From contig LR738558.1 of assembly GCA_902685375.1 (NCBI GenBank), positions 19,750,501 to 19,814,500 of the forward strand: 64,000 nt of DNA, written 5' to 3'. Under the pieces are notes generated by a model that ran no database searches, was not told where the DNA came from, and saw nothing but the letters and a program-made list of their open reading frames with translations. This document shows positions 50,558 through 61,114 of this stretch, piece after piece. The translations under genes and the position numbers were made by a program. The DNA comes from Neostethus bicornis (lineage: Eukaryota > Chordata > Actinopteri > Atheriniformes > Phallostethidae). How positions within the stretch are numbered: the stretch's first letter is position 1; each line of letters opens with the position of its first letter.

Positions 50558-51984
50558 GCTGGAGGTTTTCTCACACTGATTATTTCTTCTTCGTGGATGT
50601 AAATGAGTTCTGAATGGGATTCTTCAGCAGCTTTGAACTAGTAAATAGTTTGTTCTCTACCACAAATCTCAGTATGAACAGTACAGTTCAGAGTAGCAAA
50701 TTCACTGACTGATATTTTCTACGTTTTTGGTTGATGGACCAAAGGATGGAGGTCAGAATTGGACCTTTTGAATTGAATTGAAAATACATTATTAATCCCT
50801 GAAGGGAAATTTGATGCTGCGGTGTGAACACCTCAATGCCTTCCCAGTCCGCTTACACTGTGTAATATCTGGTGAATGAACAGTTATTGTTTTTTTTTTA
50901 AAAAACTGTCAAAAAACAGTCCATAATGAGTCCACGAAGTCAGGCTTCAATGATTAGATTTAGATTAGAATTACTTTACTGATCCCACACATGAGAAATT
51001 TCTGCTTTACAGCAGCAAACAAGAAAAAAAGAAATAGACAGTACAGTATATATACAAGAAGGATAATGAAAGATAATAAAATATTAAATAATAAAAAATA
51101 AAAAAATTTAATTAAAAAATAAATAAAGTACACCGAGTGAACCCTCCGCTTTCCTGCTGGGATGAACGAGCGTCCCCAGGTCCTCCATCTTGCCAGCGAG
51201 CGTCCGGATGTTACCCATGACAACCGCAGGGACACTGGGCTCAAAGCGCCTCTTTTATGACGGTCTCCTTCTCAGATCTGTCGAGACTGCATAGACTCCT
51301 CCAGCCACGGTGGATCTTGTTCCGAGAGCTAGCTGCTGGTTCAGTCCACGGTAACAAAACAAAATGACTTCATGACCAGTAAAACAAGAGCTAGCCGTTG
51401 AAACCAAAAAACTGCTAGCCTAGAAACAGCTATCTGAAGATAAAACAGTGCAGTCTAAAACAACGTCGAAAAAGTGCACAACGTCACATATCCAGAACGG
51501 AACAAAACACAGGCAAAAGACAAAAAGAAACCGAGTGGAAACAATATAAAAATACACGACCAGACGCCAAAAAAAATAGGAGACACCGGAGCAGACTACC
51601 CCCCTGGGCAGCGCCTTTTAACGGAAGGAGAGTAGTCTGTTCCCTCTGTGTCCTGCTTTCCCCCCTCCCTCTTGTCTGTGTGTGTGGAGTTGGGCGGACC
51701 CAGACGGCAGCTGCAACAAGTTGCACCTGAAACTAGTCTACTCATCTGCTGCAGCATACTGTAAATGGATCAGTTTTCTTACACGCTGTTCAAGTTTTTG
51801 GCTCCAGCTCCTACGTCAGAACCTGCCTAATCAATCTGTTGTTGTCTTCTTTATCTGAACTTTTTATCAATCTGATAAACCTGCTTTTGATTTCTTCATC
51901 TGAGCCTGTCTGTTGTGTCAAGGGTATATTTTTGGCCTTAGCTCCACATTATGACAATCTCCTATTCAAAATGGTCCTTCAAAT

Positions 51985-54266
51985 TTGTGTGAAACAGTTC
52001 AATTGATGAAACAGAAAGTTGTGCCAGCATGGTCATCCAGGGTAAAAGCTGCAGCAAACAACAATTATTGTAGCGAGGACAAATATAGGACAAACATGCC
52101 CCAAATCTTCCGTAAAAAGTCTTCCACTTGTTTAAAATGCTGCAGCAAAACTATTAGCAGGAACTCATAGAACAGGACGTAGTACTCCCATGCTAGTATG
52201 GCTCCACTGGCTCCCGATGGAGTTTAACAATTAAACATTTACAACAACAAATCTAATTTTACAACATCACACAATGAACTCATTATAATGAATAATAACA
52301 CCAATAAATTTAACATTAGCAGTAACTTTTCATTATAAACTTACATAAACAGTATCGATATAAATAACAAATTATACCCGTAATCAAACGTTAAATTTTG
52401 AATATAAACATTTGAAATAGAAATTTCCGACCGTCCACCGTCCGTGAACTAAACGCACCGACAGTGCGTGTAGTTCATGGACAGTCAGGATTTTTCATCT
52501 TCTCACGTTCATATTCAAACTTTAGAAAAGGAATTAAAAAATGAATAATGAGAAACTTAAAGTCAGAGTCTTTTGTAATCAATCTTTACCAATGGATATT
52601 CAGTCCTTTTCAAGTGTGAGATAAAAAGCTCATTAAAATCGGGATAAACTTAACAGTTATTGTTACTGAAAGTGGCAATAGGACAAGTTTCTGCTCTTCC
52701 GGGTCCCGTTTCCAAGCACATCCGGGTCACATTCCCAAATACAATGTGTCCACACGAGGCGAGAGCACTGTAGTAGGTTCCACCGTCGCACATATTCAAG
52801 TTCCCCATCGGCAGCTTGTAGATGGAGCTTTGTGTCTGTGTGCTGGAGTTTTTCTCACACTGATTGTTTCTTCCTCGTGGATGTAAATGAGTTCTGAATG
52901 GGATTCTCCAGCAGCTGTGAACTAGTTAATAGTTTGTTCTCTATCACAAATCTAAGTATGAACCGTACAGTTCAGAGTAGCAAATTCACTGACTGATATT
53001 TTCTACATTTTTGGTTGACGGACCGAAGGGTGGAGGTCAGAATTAGACCTTTTGAATTGAATTGAAAATATTTTATTTATCCCTGAAGGGAAATTTGATG
53101 CTGCGGTGTGAACACCTCAATGCCTTCCCAGTCCGCTTACACTGTGTAATATCTGGTGAATGAACAGTTTTGTTTTTTTTTAAAAACTGTCAAAAAACAG
53201 TCCATAATGAGTCCACGAAGTCAGGCTTCAATGATTAGATTTAGATTAGAATTACTTTACTGATCCCACACATGGGAAATTTCTGCTTTACAGCAGCAAA
53301 CAAGAAAGAAAGAAATAGACCGTACAGTATATATACAAGAAGGATAATGAAAGATAATAAAATATTTAAAAAGTAAAAAAAAAAAATTTAGATTAAAAGA
53401 CAAAACAAAGCACATGAGTGAACCCTCCGCATTCCGGCTGGGATGAACGAGCGTCCCCAGGTCGTCCATCTTGCCAGCGAGCGTCCGGATGTTACCCATG
53501 ACAACCGCAGGGACACTGAGCTCAAAGCACCTCCTTTCTGATTGTCTGCTTCTCAGTTCTGTCGAGACTGCATAGACTCCTCCAGTCACGGTGGATCTTG
53601 TTCCGAGAGCTAGCTGCTGGTTGAGTCTACGGTAACAAAACAAAATGACTTCATGACCAGTAAAACGGAGAGCTAGCCGTTGAAATAAAAAAACTGCTAG
53701 CCTAAAAACAGCTGTCTGAAGATAAAACAGTGCAGTATAAAGCAACGTCGAAAGAGTGCACAACGTCACATCTCCAGAACGGAACAAAACACAGGCAAAA
53801 GACAAAAAGAAACCGAGTGGAAACAATATAAAAATACACGACCAGACGCCAAAAAAAATAGGAGACACCGTAGCAGACTGCCCCCCGGGGTAGCGCCTTT
53901 TAATGGAAAGAGAGTAGTCTGTTCCCTCTGTGTCCTGCTTTCCCCTTTCCCTCTTGTCTGTGTGTGTGGAGTTGGGCGGACCCAGACGGCAGCTGCAACA
54001 AGTTGCACCTGAAACTAGTCTACTCATCTGCTGCAGCATACTGTAAATGGATCAGTTTTCTTACACGCTGTTCAAGTTTTTGGCTCCAGCTCCTACGTCA
54101 GAACCTGCCTAATCAATCTGTTGTTGTCTTCTTTATCTGAACTTTTTATCAATCTAATAAACCTGCTTTTGATTTCTTCATCTGAGCCTGTCTGTTGTGT
54201 CAAGGGTATATTTTTGGCCTTAGCTCCACATTATGACAATCTCCTATTCAAAATGGTCCTTCAAAT
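51985..54266 (+). repeat. Monomer M22 (2,282 bp), variant a
   Basis: IgV relic 52724-53038. First of the near-identical right-hand block. Diagnostic bases: GTCTGCTTCTCAG near 53545 (as in M25) and CTGTTCAAGTTT at about 54067. Confidence 0.96.
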
Positions 54267-56548
54267 TTGTGTGAAACAGTTCAATTGATGAAACAGAAAG
54301 TTGTGCCAGCATGGTCATCCAGGGTAAAAGCTGCAGCAAACAACAATTATTGTAGCGAGGACAAATATAGGACAAACATGCCCCAAATCTTCCGTAAAAA
54401 GTCTTCCACTTGTTTAAAATGCTGCAGCAAAACTATTAGCAGGAACTCATAGAACAGGACGTAGAACTCCCATGCTGGTATGGCTCCACTGGCTCCCGAT
54501 GGAGTTTAACAATTAAACATTTACAACAACAAATCTAATTTTACAACATCACACAATGAACTCATTATAATGAATAATAACACCAATAAATTTAACATTA
54601 GCAGTAACTTTTCATTATAAACTTACGTAAACAGTATCGATATAAATAACAAGTTACACCCGTACTCAAACGTTAAATTTTGAATATAAACATTTGAAAT
54701 AGATATTTCCGACCGTCCACCGTCCGTGAACTACAAGCACCTACAGTGCGTGTAGTTCATGGACGGTCAGGATTTTTCAGCTTCTCACGTTCATATTCAA
54801 ACTTTAGAAAATGAATTAAAAAATGAATAATGAGAAACTTAAAGTCAGAGTCTTTTGTAATCAATCTTTACCAATGGATATTCAGTCCTTTTCAAGTGTG
54901 AGATAAAAAGCTCATTAAAATCGGGATAAATTTAACAGTTATTGTTACTGAAAGTGGCAACAGGACAAGTTTCTGCTCTTCCGGGTCCCGTTTCCAAGCA
55001 CATCCGGGTCACATTTCCAAATACAATGTGTCCACACAAGGCGAGAGCACTGTAGTAGGTTCCACCGTCGCACATATTTAAGTTCTCCATCGGCAGCTTG
55101 TAGATGGAGCTTTGTGTCTGTGTGCTGGAGGTTTTCTCACACTGATTATTTCTTCTTCGTGGATGTAAATGAGTTCTGAATGGGATTCTTCAGCAGCTTT
55201 GAACTAGTAAATAGTTTGTTCTCTACCACAAATATCAGTATGAACCGTACAGTTCAGAGTAGCAAATTCACTGACTGATATTTTCTACGTTTTTGGTTGA
55301 TGGACCAAAGGATGGAGGTCAGAATTGGACCTTTTGAATTGAATTGAAAATACATTATTAATCCCTGAAGGGAAATTTGATGCTGCGGTGTGAACACCTC
55401 AATGCCTTCCCAGTCCGCTTACACTGTGTAATATCTGGTGAATGAACAGTTTTGTTTTTTTTAAAAAACTGTCAAAAAACAGTCCATAATGAGTCCACGA
55501 AGTCAGGCTTCAATGATTAGATTTAGATTAGAATTACTTTACTGATCCCACACATGGGAAATTTCTGCTTTACAGCAGCAAACAAGAAAGAAAGAAATAG
55601 ACCGTACAGTATATATACAAGAAGGATAATGAAAGATAATAAAATATTTAAAAAGTAAAAAAAAAAAATTTAGATTAAAAGACAAAACAAAGCACATGAG
55701 TGAACCCTTCGCATTCCGGCTGGGATGAACGAGCGTCCCCAGGTCGTCCATCTTGCCAGCGAGCGTCCGGATGTTACCCATGACAACCGCAGGGACACTG
55801 AGCTCAAAGCACCTCCTTTCTGATTGTCTCCTTCTCAGTTCTGTCGAGACTGCATAGACTCCTCCAGTCACGGTGGATCTTGTTCCGAGAGCTAGCTGCT
55901 GGTTGAGTCTACGGTAACAAAACAAAATGACTTCATGACCAGTAAAACGGAGAGCTAGCCGTTGAAATAAAAAAACTGCTAGCCTAAAAACAGCTGTCTG
56001 AAGATAAAACAGTGCAGTATAAAGCAACGTCGAAAGAGTGCACAACGTCACATCTCCAGAACGGAACAAAACACAGGCAAAAGACAAAAAGAAACCGAGT
56101 GGAAACAATATAAAAATACACGACCAGACGCCAAAAAAAATAGGAGACACCGGAGCAGACTGCCCCCCGGGGTAGCGCCTTTTAATGGAAAGAGAGTAGT
56201 CTGTTCCCTCTGTGTCCTGCTTTCCCCTTTCCCTCTTGTCTGTGTGTGTGGAGTTGGGCGGACCCAGACGGCAGCTGCAACAAGTTGCACCTGAAACTAG
56301 TCTACTCATCTGCTGCAGCATACTGTAAATGGATCAGTTTTCTTACACGCTGTTCAAGTTTTTGGCTCCAGCTCCTACGTCAGAACCTGCCTAATCAATC
56401 TGTTGTTGTCTTCTTTATCTGAACTTTTTATCAATCTAATAAACCTGCTTTTGATTTCTTCATCTGAGCCTGTCTGTTGTGTCAAGGGTATATTTTTGGC
56501 CTTAGCTCCACATTATGACAATCTCCTATTCAAAATGGTCCTTCAAAT
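54267..56548 (+). repeat. Monomer M23 (2,282 bp), variant b
   Basis: IgV relic 55006-55320. Has GTCTCCTTCTCAG and CTGTTCAAGTTT. By eye its left two thirds look essentially the same as M24. Confidence 0.96.
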
Positions 56549-56991
56549 TTGTGTGAAACAGTTCAATTGATGAAACAGAAAGTTGTGCCAGCATGGTCAT
56601 CCAGGGTAAAAGCTGCAGCAAACAACAATTATTGTAGCGAGGACAAATATAGGACAAACATGCCCCAAATCTTCCGTAAAAAGTCTTCCACTTGTTTAAA
56701 ATGCTGCAGCAAAACTATTAGCAGGAACTCATAGAACAGGACGTAGAACTCCCATGCTGGTATGGCTCCACTGGCTCCCGATGGAGTTTAACAATTAAAC
56801 ATTTACAACAACAAATCTAATTTTACAACATCACACAATGAACTCATTATAATGAATAATAACACCAATAAATTTAACATTAGCAGTAACTTTTCATTAT
56901 AAACTTACGTAAACAGTATCGATATAAATAACAAGTTACACCCGTACTCAAACGTTAAATTTTGAATATAAACATTTGAAATAGATATTTC

Positions 56992-57050
56992 CGACCGTCC
57001 ACCGTCCGTGAACTACAAGCACCTACAGTGCGTGTAGTTCATGGACGGTC
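56992..57050. other. Hairpin block of the reference monomer
   Basis: Imperfect inverted repeat with arms around CCGTCCGTGAACTAC and GTAGTTCATGGACGG. In this subfamily the right arm has CATGG where most monomers have CAAGG, so the stem keeps one mismatch at a different base. Confidence 0.75.
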
Positions 57051-57287
57051 AGGATTTTTCAGCTTCTCACGTTCATATTCAAACTTTAGAAAATGAATTA
57101 AAAAATGAATAATGAGAAACTTAAAGTCAGAGTCTTTTGTAATCAATCTTTACCAATGGATATTCAGTCCTTTTCAAGTGTGAGATAAAAAGCTCATTAA
57201 AATCGGGATAAATTTAACAGTTATTGTTACTGAAAGTGGCAACAGGACAAGTTTCTGCTCTTCCGGGTCCCGTTTCCAAGCACATCC

Positions 57288-57602
57288 GGGTCACATTTCC
57301 AAATACAATGTGTCCACACAAGGCGAGAGCACTGTAGTAGGTTCCACCGTCGCACATATTTAAGTTCTCCATCGGCAGCTTGTAGATGGAGCTTTGTGTC
57401 TGTGTGCTGGAGGTTTTCTCACACTGATTATTTCTTCTTCGTGGATGTAAATGAGTTCTGAATGGGATTCTTCAGCAGCTTTGAACTAGTAAATAGTTTG
57501 TTCTCTACCACAAATATCAGTATGAACCGTACAGTTCAGAGTAGCAAATTCACTGACTGATATTTTCTACGTTTTTGGTTGATGGACCAAAGGATGGAGG
57601 TC
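57288..57602 (-). pseudogene. V-type immunoglobulin exon relic, NITR-like
   Basis: A decayed V-set immunoglobulin domain of about 105 codons. The first half reads (5' to 3') SVHQPKT, stop, KISVSEFATLNCTVHTE, ICDREQTIY, stop, FKAAGESHSELIYIH. This is the first-cysteine strand LNCTV followed by the VYWFK strand with the core Trp codon turned to TAG (57486-57488). After a loss of one base, the second half reads GRNNQCEKNSSTQTQ, IYKLPMENLNMCDGGTYYSA, then GHIVFGNVT. That is DGGTYYC with Cys changed to Ser, then the J-like FGNGT motif with Gly changed to Val. A J-like motif inside the V exon is known from fish novel immune-type receptors and related V-set receptors. I infer the family. It cannot be expressed as a receptor. 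No leader, membrane or cytoplasmic exon was recognised nearby. Confidence 0.72.
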
Positions 57603-57617
57603 AGAATTGGACCTTTT

Positions 57618-57660
57618 GAATTGAATTGAAAATACATTATTAATCCCTGAAGGGAAATTT
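57618..57660 (-). repeat. LINE 3' end, copy 1 (next to the IgV relic)
   Basis: Read on the minus strand: AATTTCCCTTCAGGGATTAA, then a TAATAAAG/TAATAATG-type box and AATTCAATTCAA tail repeats. This is the typical 3' terminus of fish CR1/L2/Rex-type LINEs. The repeat number of ATTGA varies between monomers. It sits directly 5' of the IgV exon on the same strand, as expected for an old insertion in the intron before it. Confidence 0.75.
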
Positions 57661-57728
57661 GATGCTGCGGTGTGAACACCTCAATGCCTTCCCAGTCCGC
57701 TTACACTGTGTAATATCTGGTGAATGAA

Positions 57729-57754
57729 CAGTTTTGTTTTTTTTTAAAAAACTG
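57729..57754. other. T-run/A-run palindrome
   Basis: CAG, then a run of T (here broken by one G), then a run of A, then CTG, followed by a second AAAAAACAGTCC. Arms CAGTTT/AAACTG are perfect inverse copies. Run lengths differ in almost every monomer. Three monomers have the A run long and the T run short instead. Confidence 0.8.
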
Positions 57755-57797
57755 TCAAAAAACAGTCCATAATGAGTCCACGAAGTCAGGCTTCAAT

Positions 57798-58573
57798 GAT
57801 TAGATTTAGATTAGAATTACTTTACTGATCCCACACATGGGAAATTTCTGCTTTACAGCAGCAAACAAGAAAGAAAGAAATAGACCGTACAGTATATATA
57901 CAAGAAGGATAATGAAAGATAATAAAATATTTAAAAAGTAAAAAAAAAAAATTTAGATTAAAAGACAAAACAAAGCACATGAGTGAACCCTTCGCATTCC
58001 GGCTGGGATGAACGAGCGTCCCCAGGTCGTCCATCTTGCCAGCGAGCGTCCGGATGTTACCCATGACAACCGCAGGGACACTGAGCTCAAAGCACCTCCT
58101 TTCTGATTGTCTCCTTCTCAGTTCTGTCGAGACTGCATAGACTCCTCCAGTCACGGTGGATCTTGTTCCGAGAGCTAGCTGCTGGTTGAGTCTACGGTAA
58201 CAAAACAAAATGACTTCATGACCAGTAAAACGGAGAGCTAGCCGTTGAAATAAAAAAACTGCTAGCCTAAAAACAGCTGTCTGAAGATAAAACAGTGCAG
58301 TATAAAGCAACGTCGAAAGAGTGCACAACGTCACATCTCCAGAACGGAACAAAACACAGGCAAAAGACAAAAAGAAACCGAGTGGAAACAATATAAAAAT
58401 ACACGACCAGACGCCAAAAAAAATAGGAGACACCGGAGCAGACTGCCCCCCGGGGTAGCGCCTTTTAATGGAAAGAGAGTAGTCTGTTCCCTCTGTGTCC
58501 TGCTTTCCCCTTTCCCTCTTGTCTGTGTGTGTGGAGTTGGGCGGACCCAGACGGCAGCTGCAACAAGTTGCAC
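57798..58573 (-). pseudogene. Internally deleted LINE (CR1/L2/Rex-like): 5' end joined to 3' end
   Basis: On the minus strand the 5' part ends in a reading frame with LNQQLALGTRSTVTGGVYAV, then RRRQSERRCFELSVPAVVM, GNIRTLAGKMDDLGTL and GSLMCF. PAVVMGNIRTLAGKMDDL matches in pattern the N-terminal start of the endonuclease of jockey-superfamily LINEs (PSVVMGNVRSLPNKMDEL..CFTETW). The frame then runs into an A/T-rich tract and on to the LINE 3' terminus, GCAGAAATTTCCCATGTG..GGGATCAGTAAAG with TCTAATC tail repeats. Endonuclease core and reverse transcriptase are missing. In M22, M23, M24 and M26 the parts happen to stay in one 260-codon frame (e.g. 57822-58604); M25 has a 224-codon version. The N-terminal part of that frame is untranslated-leader-like sequence, so I treat it as accidental. 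Confidence 0.72.
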
Positions 58574-58770
58574 CTGAAACTAGTCTACTCATCTGCTGCA
58601 GCATACTGTAAATGGATCAGTTTTCTTACACGCTCTTCTAGTTTTTGGCTCCAGCTCCTACGTCAGAACCTGCCTAATTAATCTGTTTTTGTCTTCTTTA
58701 TCTGAACTTTTTATCAATCTAGTAAACCTGCTTTTGATTTCTTCATCTGAGCCTGTCTGTTGTGTCAAGG
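58569..58770 (+). repeat. LTR-like or retroelement 3' segment
   Basis: Contains CACCTGAAACTAGTCTACTC, ACACGCTCTT, a CT/T-rich stretch, TCTAGTAAACCTGC (TCTAATAAACC in most monomers, which includes AATAAA) and TGAGCCTGTCTGTTGTGTC. The layout (short upstream box, pyrimidine-rich stretch, AATAAA, TGTC end) resembles LTR segments of fish Gypsy-type elements. I know the pattern only loosely and see no internal region or second LTR, so this is tentative. Long-form monomers have 37 more bases (GCCAGATCG..TTAT) in the middle. Confidence 0.4.
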
Positions 58771-58831
58771 GTATATTTTTGGCCTTAGCTCCACATTATG
58801 ACAATCTCCTATTCAAAATGGTCCTTCAAAT

Positions 58832-61114
58832 TTGTGTGAAACAGTTCAATTGATGAAACAGAAAGTTGTGCCAGCATGGTCATCCAGGGTAAAAGTTGCA
58901 CCAAACAACAATTATTGTAGCGAGAACAAATATAGGACAAACATGCCCCAAGTCTTCCGTAAAAAGTCTTCCATTTGTTTAAAATGCTGCTGCAAAACTA
59001 TTAGCAGGAACTCATAGAACAGGACGTAGTACTCCCATGCTGGTATGGCTCCACTGGCTCCCGATGGAGTTTAACAATTAAACATTTACAACAACAAATC
59101 TAATTTTACAACATCACACAATGAACTCATTATAATGAATAATAACACCAATAAATTTAACATTAGCAGTAACTTTTCATTATAAACTTACGTAAACAGT
59201 ATCGATATAAATAACAAGTTACACCCGTACTCAAACGTTAAATTTTGAATATAAACATTTGAAATAGATATTTCCGACCGTCCACCGTCCGTGAACTACA
59301 CGCACCGACAGTGCGTGTAGTTCAAGGACGGTCAGGATTTTTCAACTTCTCACGTTCATATTCAAACTTTAGAAAATGAATTAAAAAATGAATAATGAGA
59401 AACTTAAAGTCAGAGTCTTTTGTAATCAATCTTTACCAATGGATATTCAGTCCTTTTCAAGTGTGAGATAAAAAGCTCATTAAAATCGGGATAAATTTAA
59501 CAGTTATTGTTACTGAAAGTGGCAACAGGACAAGTTTCTGCTCTTCCGGGTCCCGTTTCCAAGCACATCCGGGTCACATTTCCAAATACAATGTGTCCAC
59601 ACAAGGCGAGAGCACTGTAGTAGGTTCCACCGTCGCACATATTTAAGTTCTCCATCGGCAGCTTGTAGATGGAGCTTTGTGTCTGTGTGCTGGAGGTTTT
59701 CTCACACTGATTATTTCTTCTTCGTGGATGTAAATGAGTTCTGAATGGGATTCTTCAGCAGCTTTGAACTAGTAAATAGTTTGTTCTCTATCACAAATAT
59801 CAGTATGAACCGTACAGTTCAGAGTAGCAAATTCACTGACTGATATTTTCTACGTTTTTGGTTGATGGACCAAAGGATGGAGGTCAGAATTGGACCTTTT
59901 GAATTGAATTGAAAATACATTATTAATCCCTGAAGGGAAATTTGATGCTGCGGTGTGAACACCTCAATGCCTTCCCAGTCCGCTTACACTGTGTAATATC
60001 TGGTGAATGAACAGTTTTGTTTTTTTTAAAAAACTGTCAAAAAACAGTCCATAATGAGTCCACGAAGTCAGGCTTCAATGATTAGATTTAGATTAGAATT
60101 ACTTTACTGATCCCACACATGGGAAATTTCTGCTTTACAGCAGCAAACAAGAAAGAAAGAAATAGACCGTACAGTATATATACAAGAAGGATAATGAAAG
60201 ATAATAAAATATTTAAAAAGTAAAAAAAAAAAAAATTAGATTAAAAGACAAAACAAAGCACATGAGTGAACCCTCCGCATTCCGGCTGGGATGAACGAGC
60301 GTCCCCAGGTCGTCCATCTTGCCAGCGAGCGTCCGGATGTTACCCATGACAACCGCAGGGACACTGAGCTCAAAGCACCTCCTTTCTGATTGTCTGCTTC
60401 TCAGTTCTGTCGAGACTGCATAGACTCCTCCAGTCACGGTGGATCTTGTTCCGAGAGCTAGCTGCTGGTTGAGTCTACGGTAACAAAACAAAATGACTTC
60501 ATGACCAGTAAAACGGAGAGCTAGCCGTTGAAATAAAAAAACTGCTAGCCTAAAAACAGCTGTCTGAAGATAAAACAGTGCAGTATAAAGCAACGTCGAA
60601 AGAGTGCACAACGTCACATCTCCAGAACGGAACAAAACACAGGCAAAAGACAAAAAGAAACCGAGTGGAAACAATATAAAAATACACGACCAGACGCCAA
60701 AAAAAATAGGAGACACCGGAGCAGACTGCCCCCCGGGGTAGCGCCTTTTAATGGAAAGAGAGTAGTCTGTTCCCTCTGTGTCCTGCTTTCCCCTTTCCCT
60801 CTTGTCTGTGTGTGTGGAGTTGGGCGGACCCAGACGGCAGCTGCAACAAGTTGCACCTGAAACTAGTCTACTCATCTGCTGCAGCATACTGTAAATGGAT
60901 CAGTTTTCTTACACGCTGTTCAAGTTTTTGGCTCCAGCTCCTACGTCAGAACCTGCCTAATCAATCTGTTGTTGTCTTCTTTATCTGAACTTTTTATCAA
61001 TCTAATAAACCTGCTTTTGATTTCTTCATCTGAGCCTGTCTGTTGTGTCAAGGGTATATTTTTGGCCTTAGCTCCACATTATGACAATCTCCTATTCAAA
61101 ATGGTCCTTCAAAT
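58832..61114 (+). repeat. Monomer M25 (2,283 bp), variant a
   Basis: IgV relic 59571-59885. Hairpin near 59280-59330 is the well-paired form. GTCTGCTTCTCAG near 60393 matches M22, and one extra A in the LINE tract (about 60225) shortens the open frame compared with its neighbours. Confidence 0.96.

Larger units (their letters stand above)
47327..51984 (+). repeat. Monomer M21, interrupted by Tc1 element and followed by a collapsed monomer
   Basis: IgV relic 48066-48380 (J-motif TGA). The LINE 3' end near 48580-48650 carries a small local duplication. The Tc1-related element 48704-50331 sits in the AGTATATATACAAG site. To its right the monomer is collapsed by two jumps: at about 50,379 (AT tract to CGAAAGGACAGTAG) and at about 50,555 (LTR-like start to CTGGAGGTTTTCTC). 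A second, 5'-only IgV relic remains at 50558-50753. A complete LINE/LTR part follows (51121-51960). Confidence 0.92.
56549..58831 (+). repeat. Monomer M24 (2,283 bp), variant b', used here as the reference monomer
   Basis: Block map: unrecognised segment 56549-56735; AT-rich spacer 56735-56990; hairpin 56992-57050; spacer 57051-57287; IgV relic 57288-57602 (minus); LINE 3' end 57618-57660 (minus); T/A palindrome 57729-57754; second LINE 3' end 57798-57866 (minus); AT tract 57867-57960; LINE 5' fragment 57960-58573 (minus); LTR-like segment 58569-58770 (plus); remainder 58771-58831. It has CTCTTCTAGTTT rather than CTGTTCAAGTTT at its right end. Confidence 0.96.

Noticed and set aside
56720..56790. 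Possible second Ig start: + strand EQDVVLPC followed by YGSTGSRWSLTI
   Set aside because: Short, with a stop right after the Cys codon and a stop shortly upstream, and the pieces are too close together for a V domain. Probably chance.
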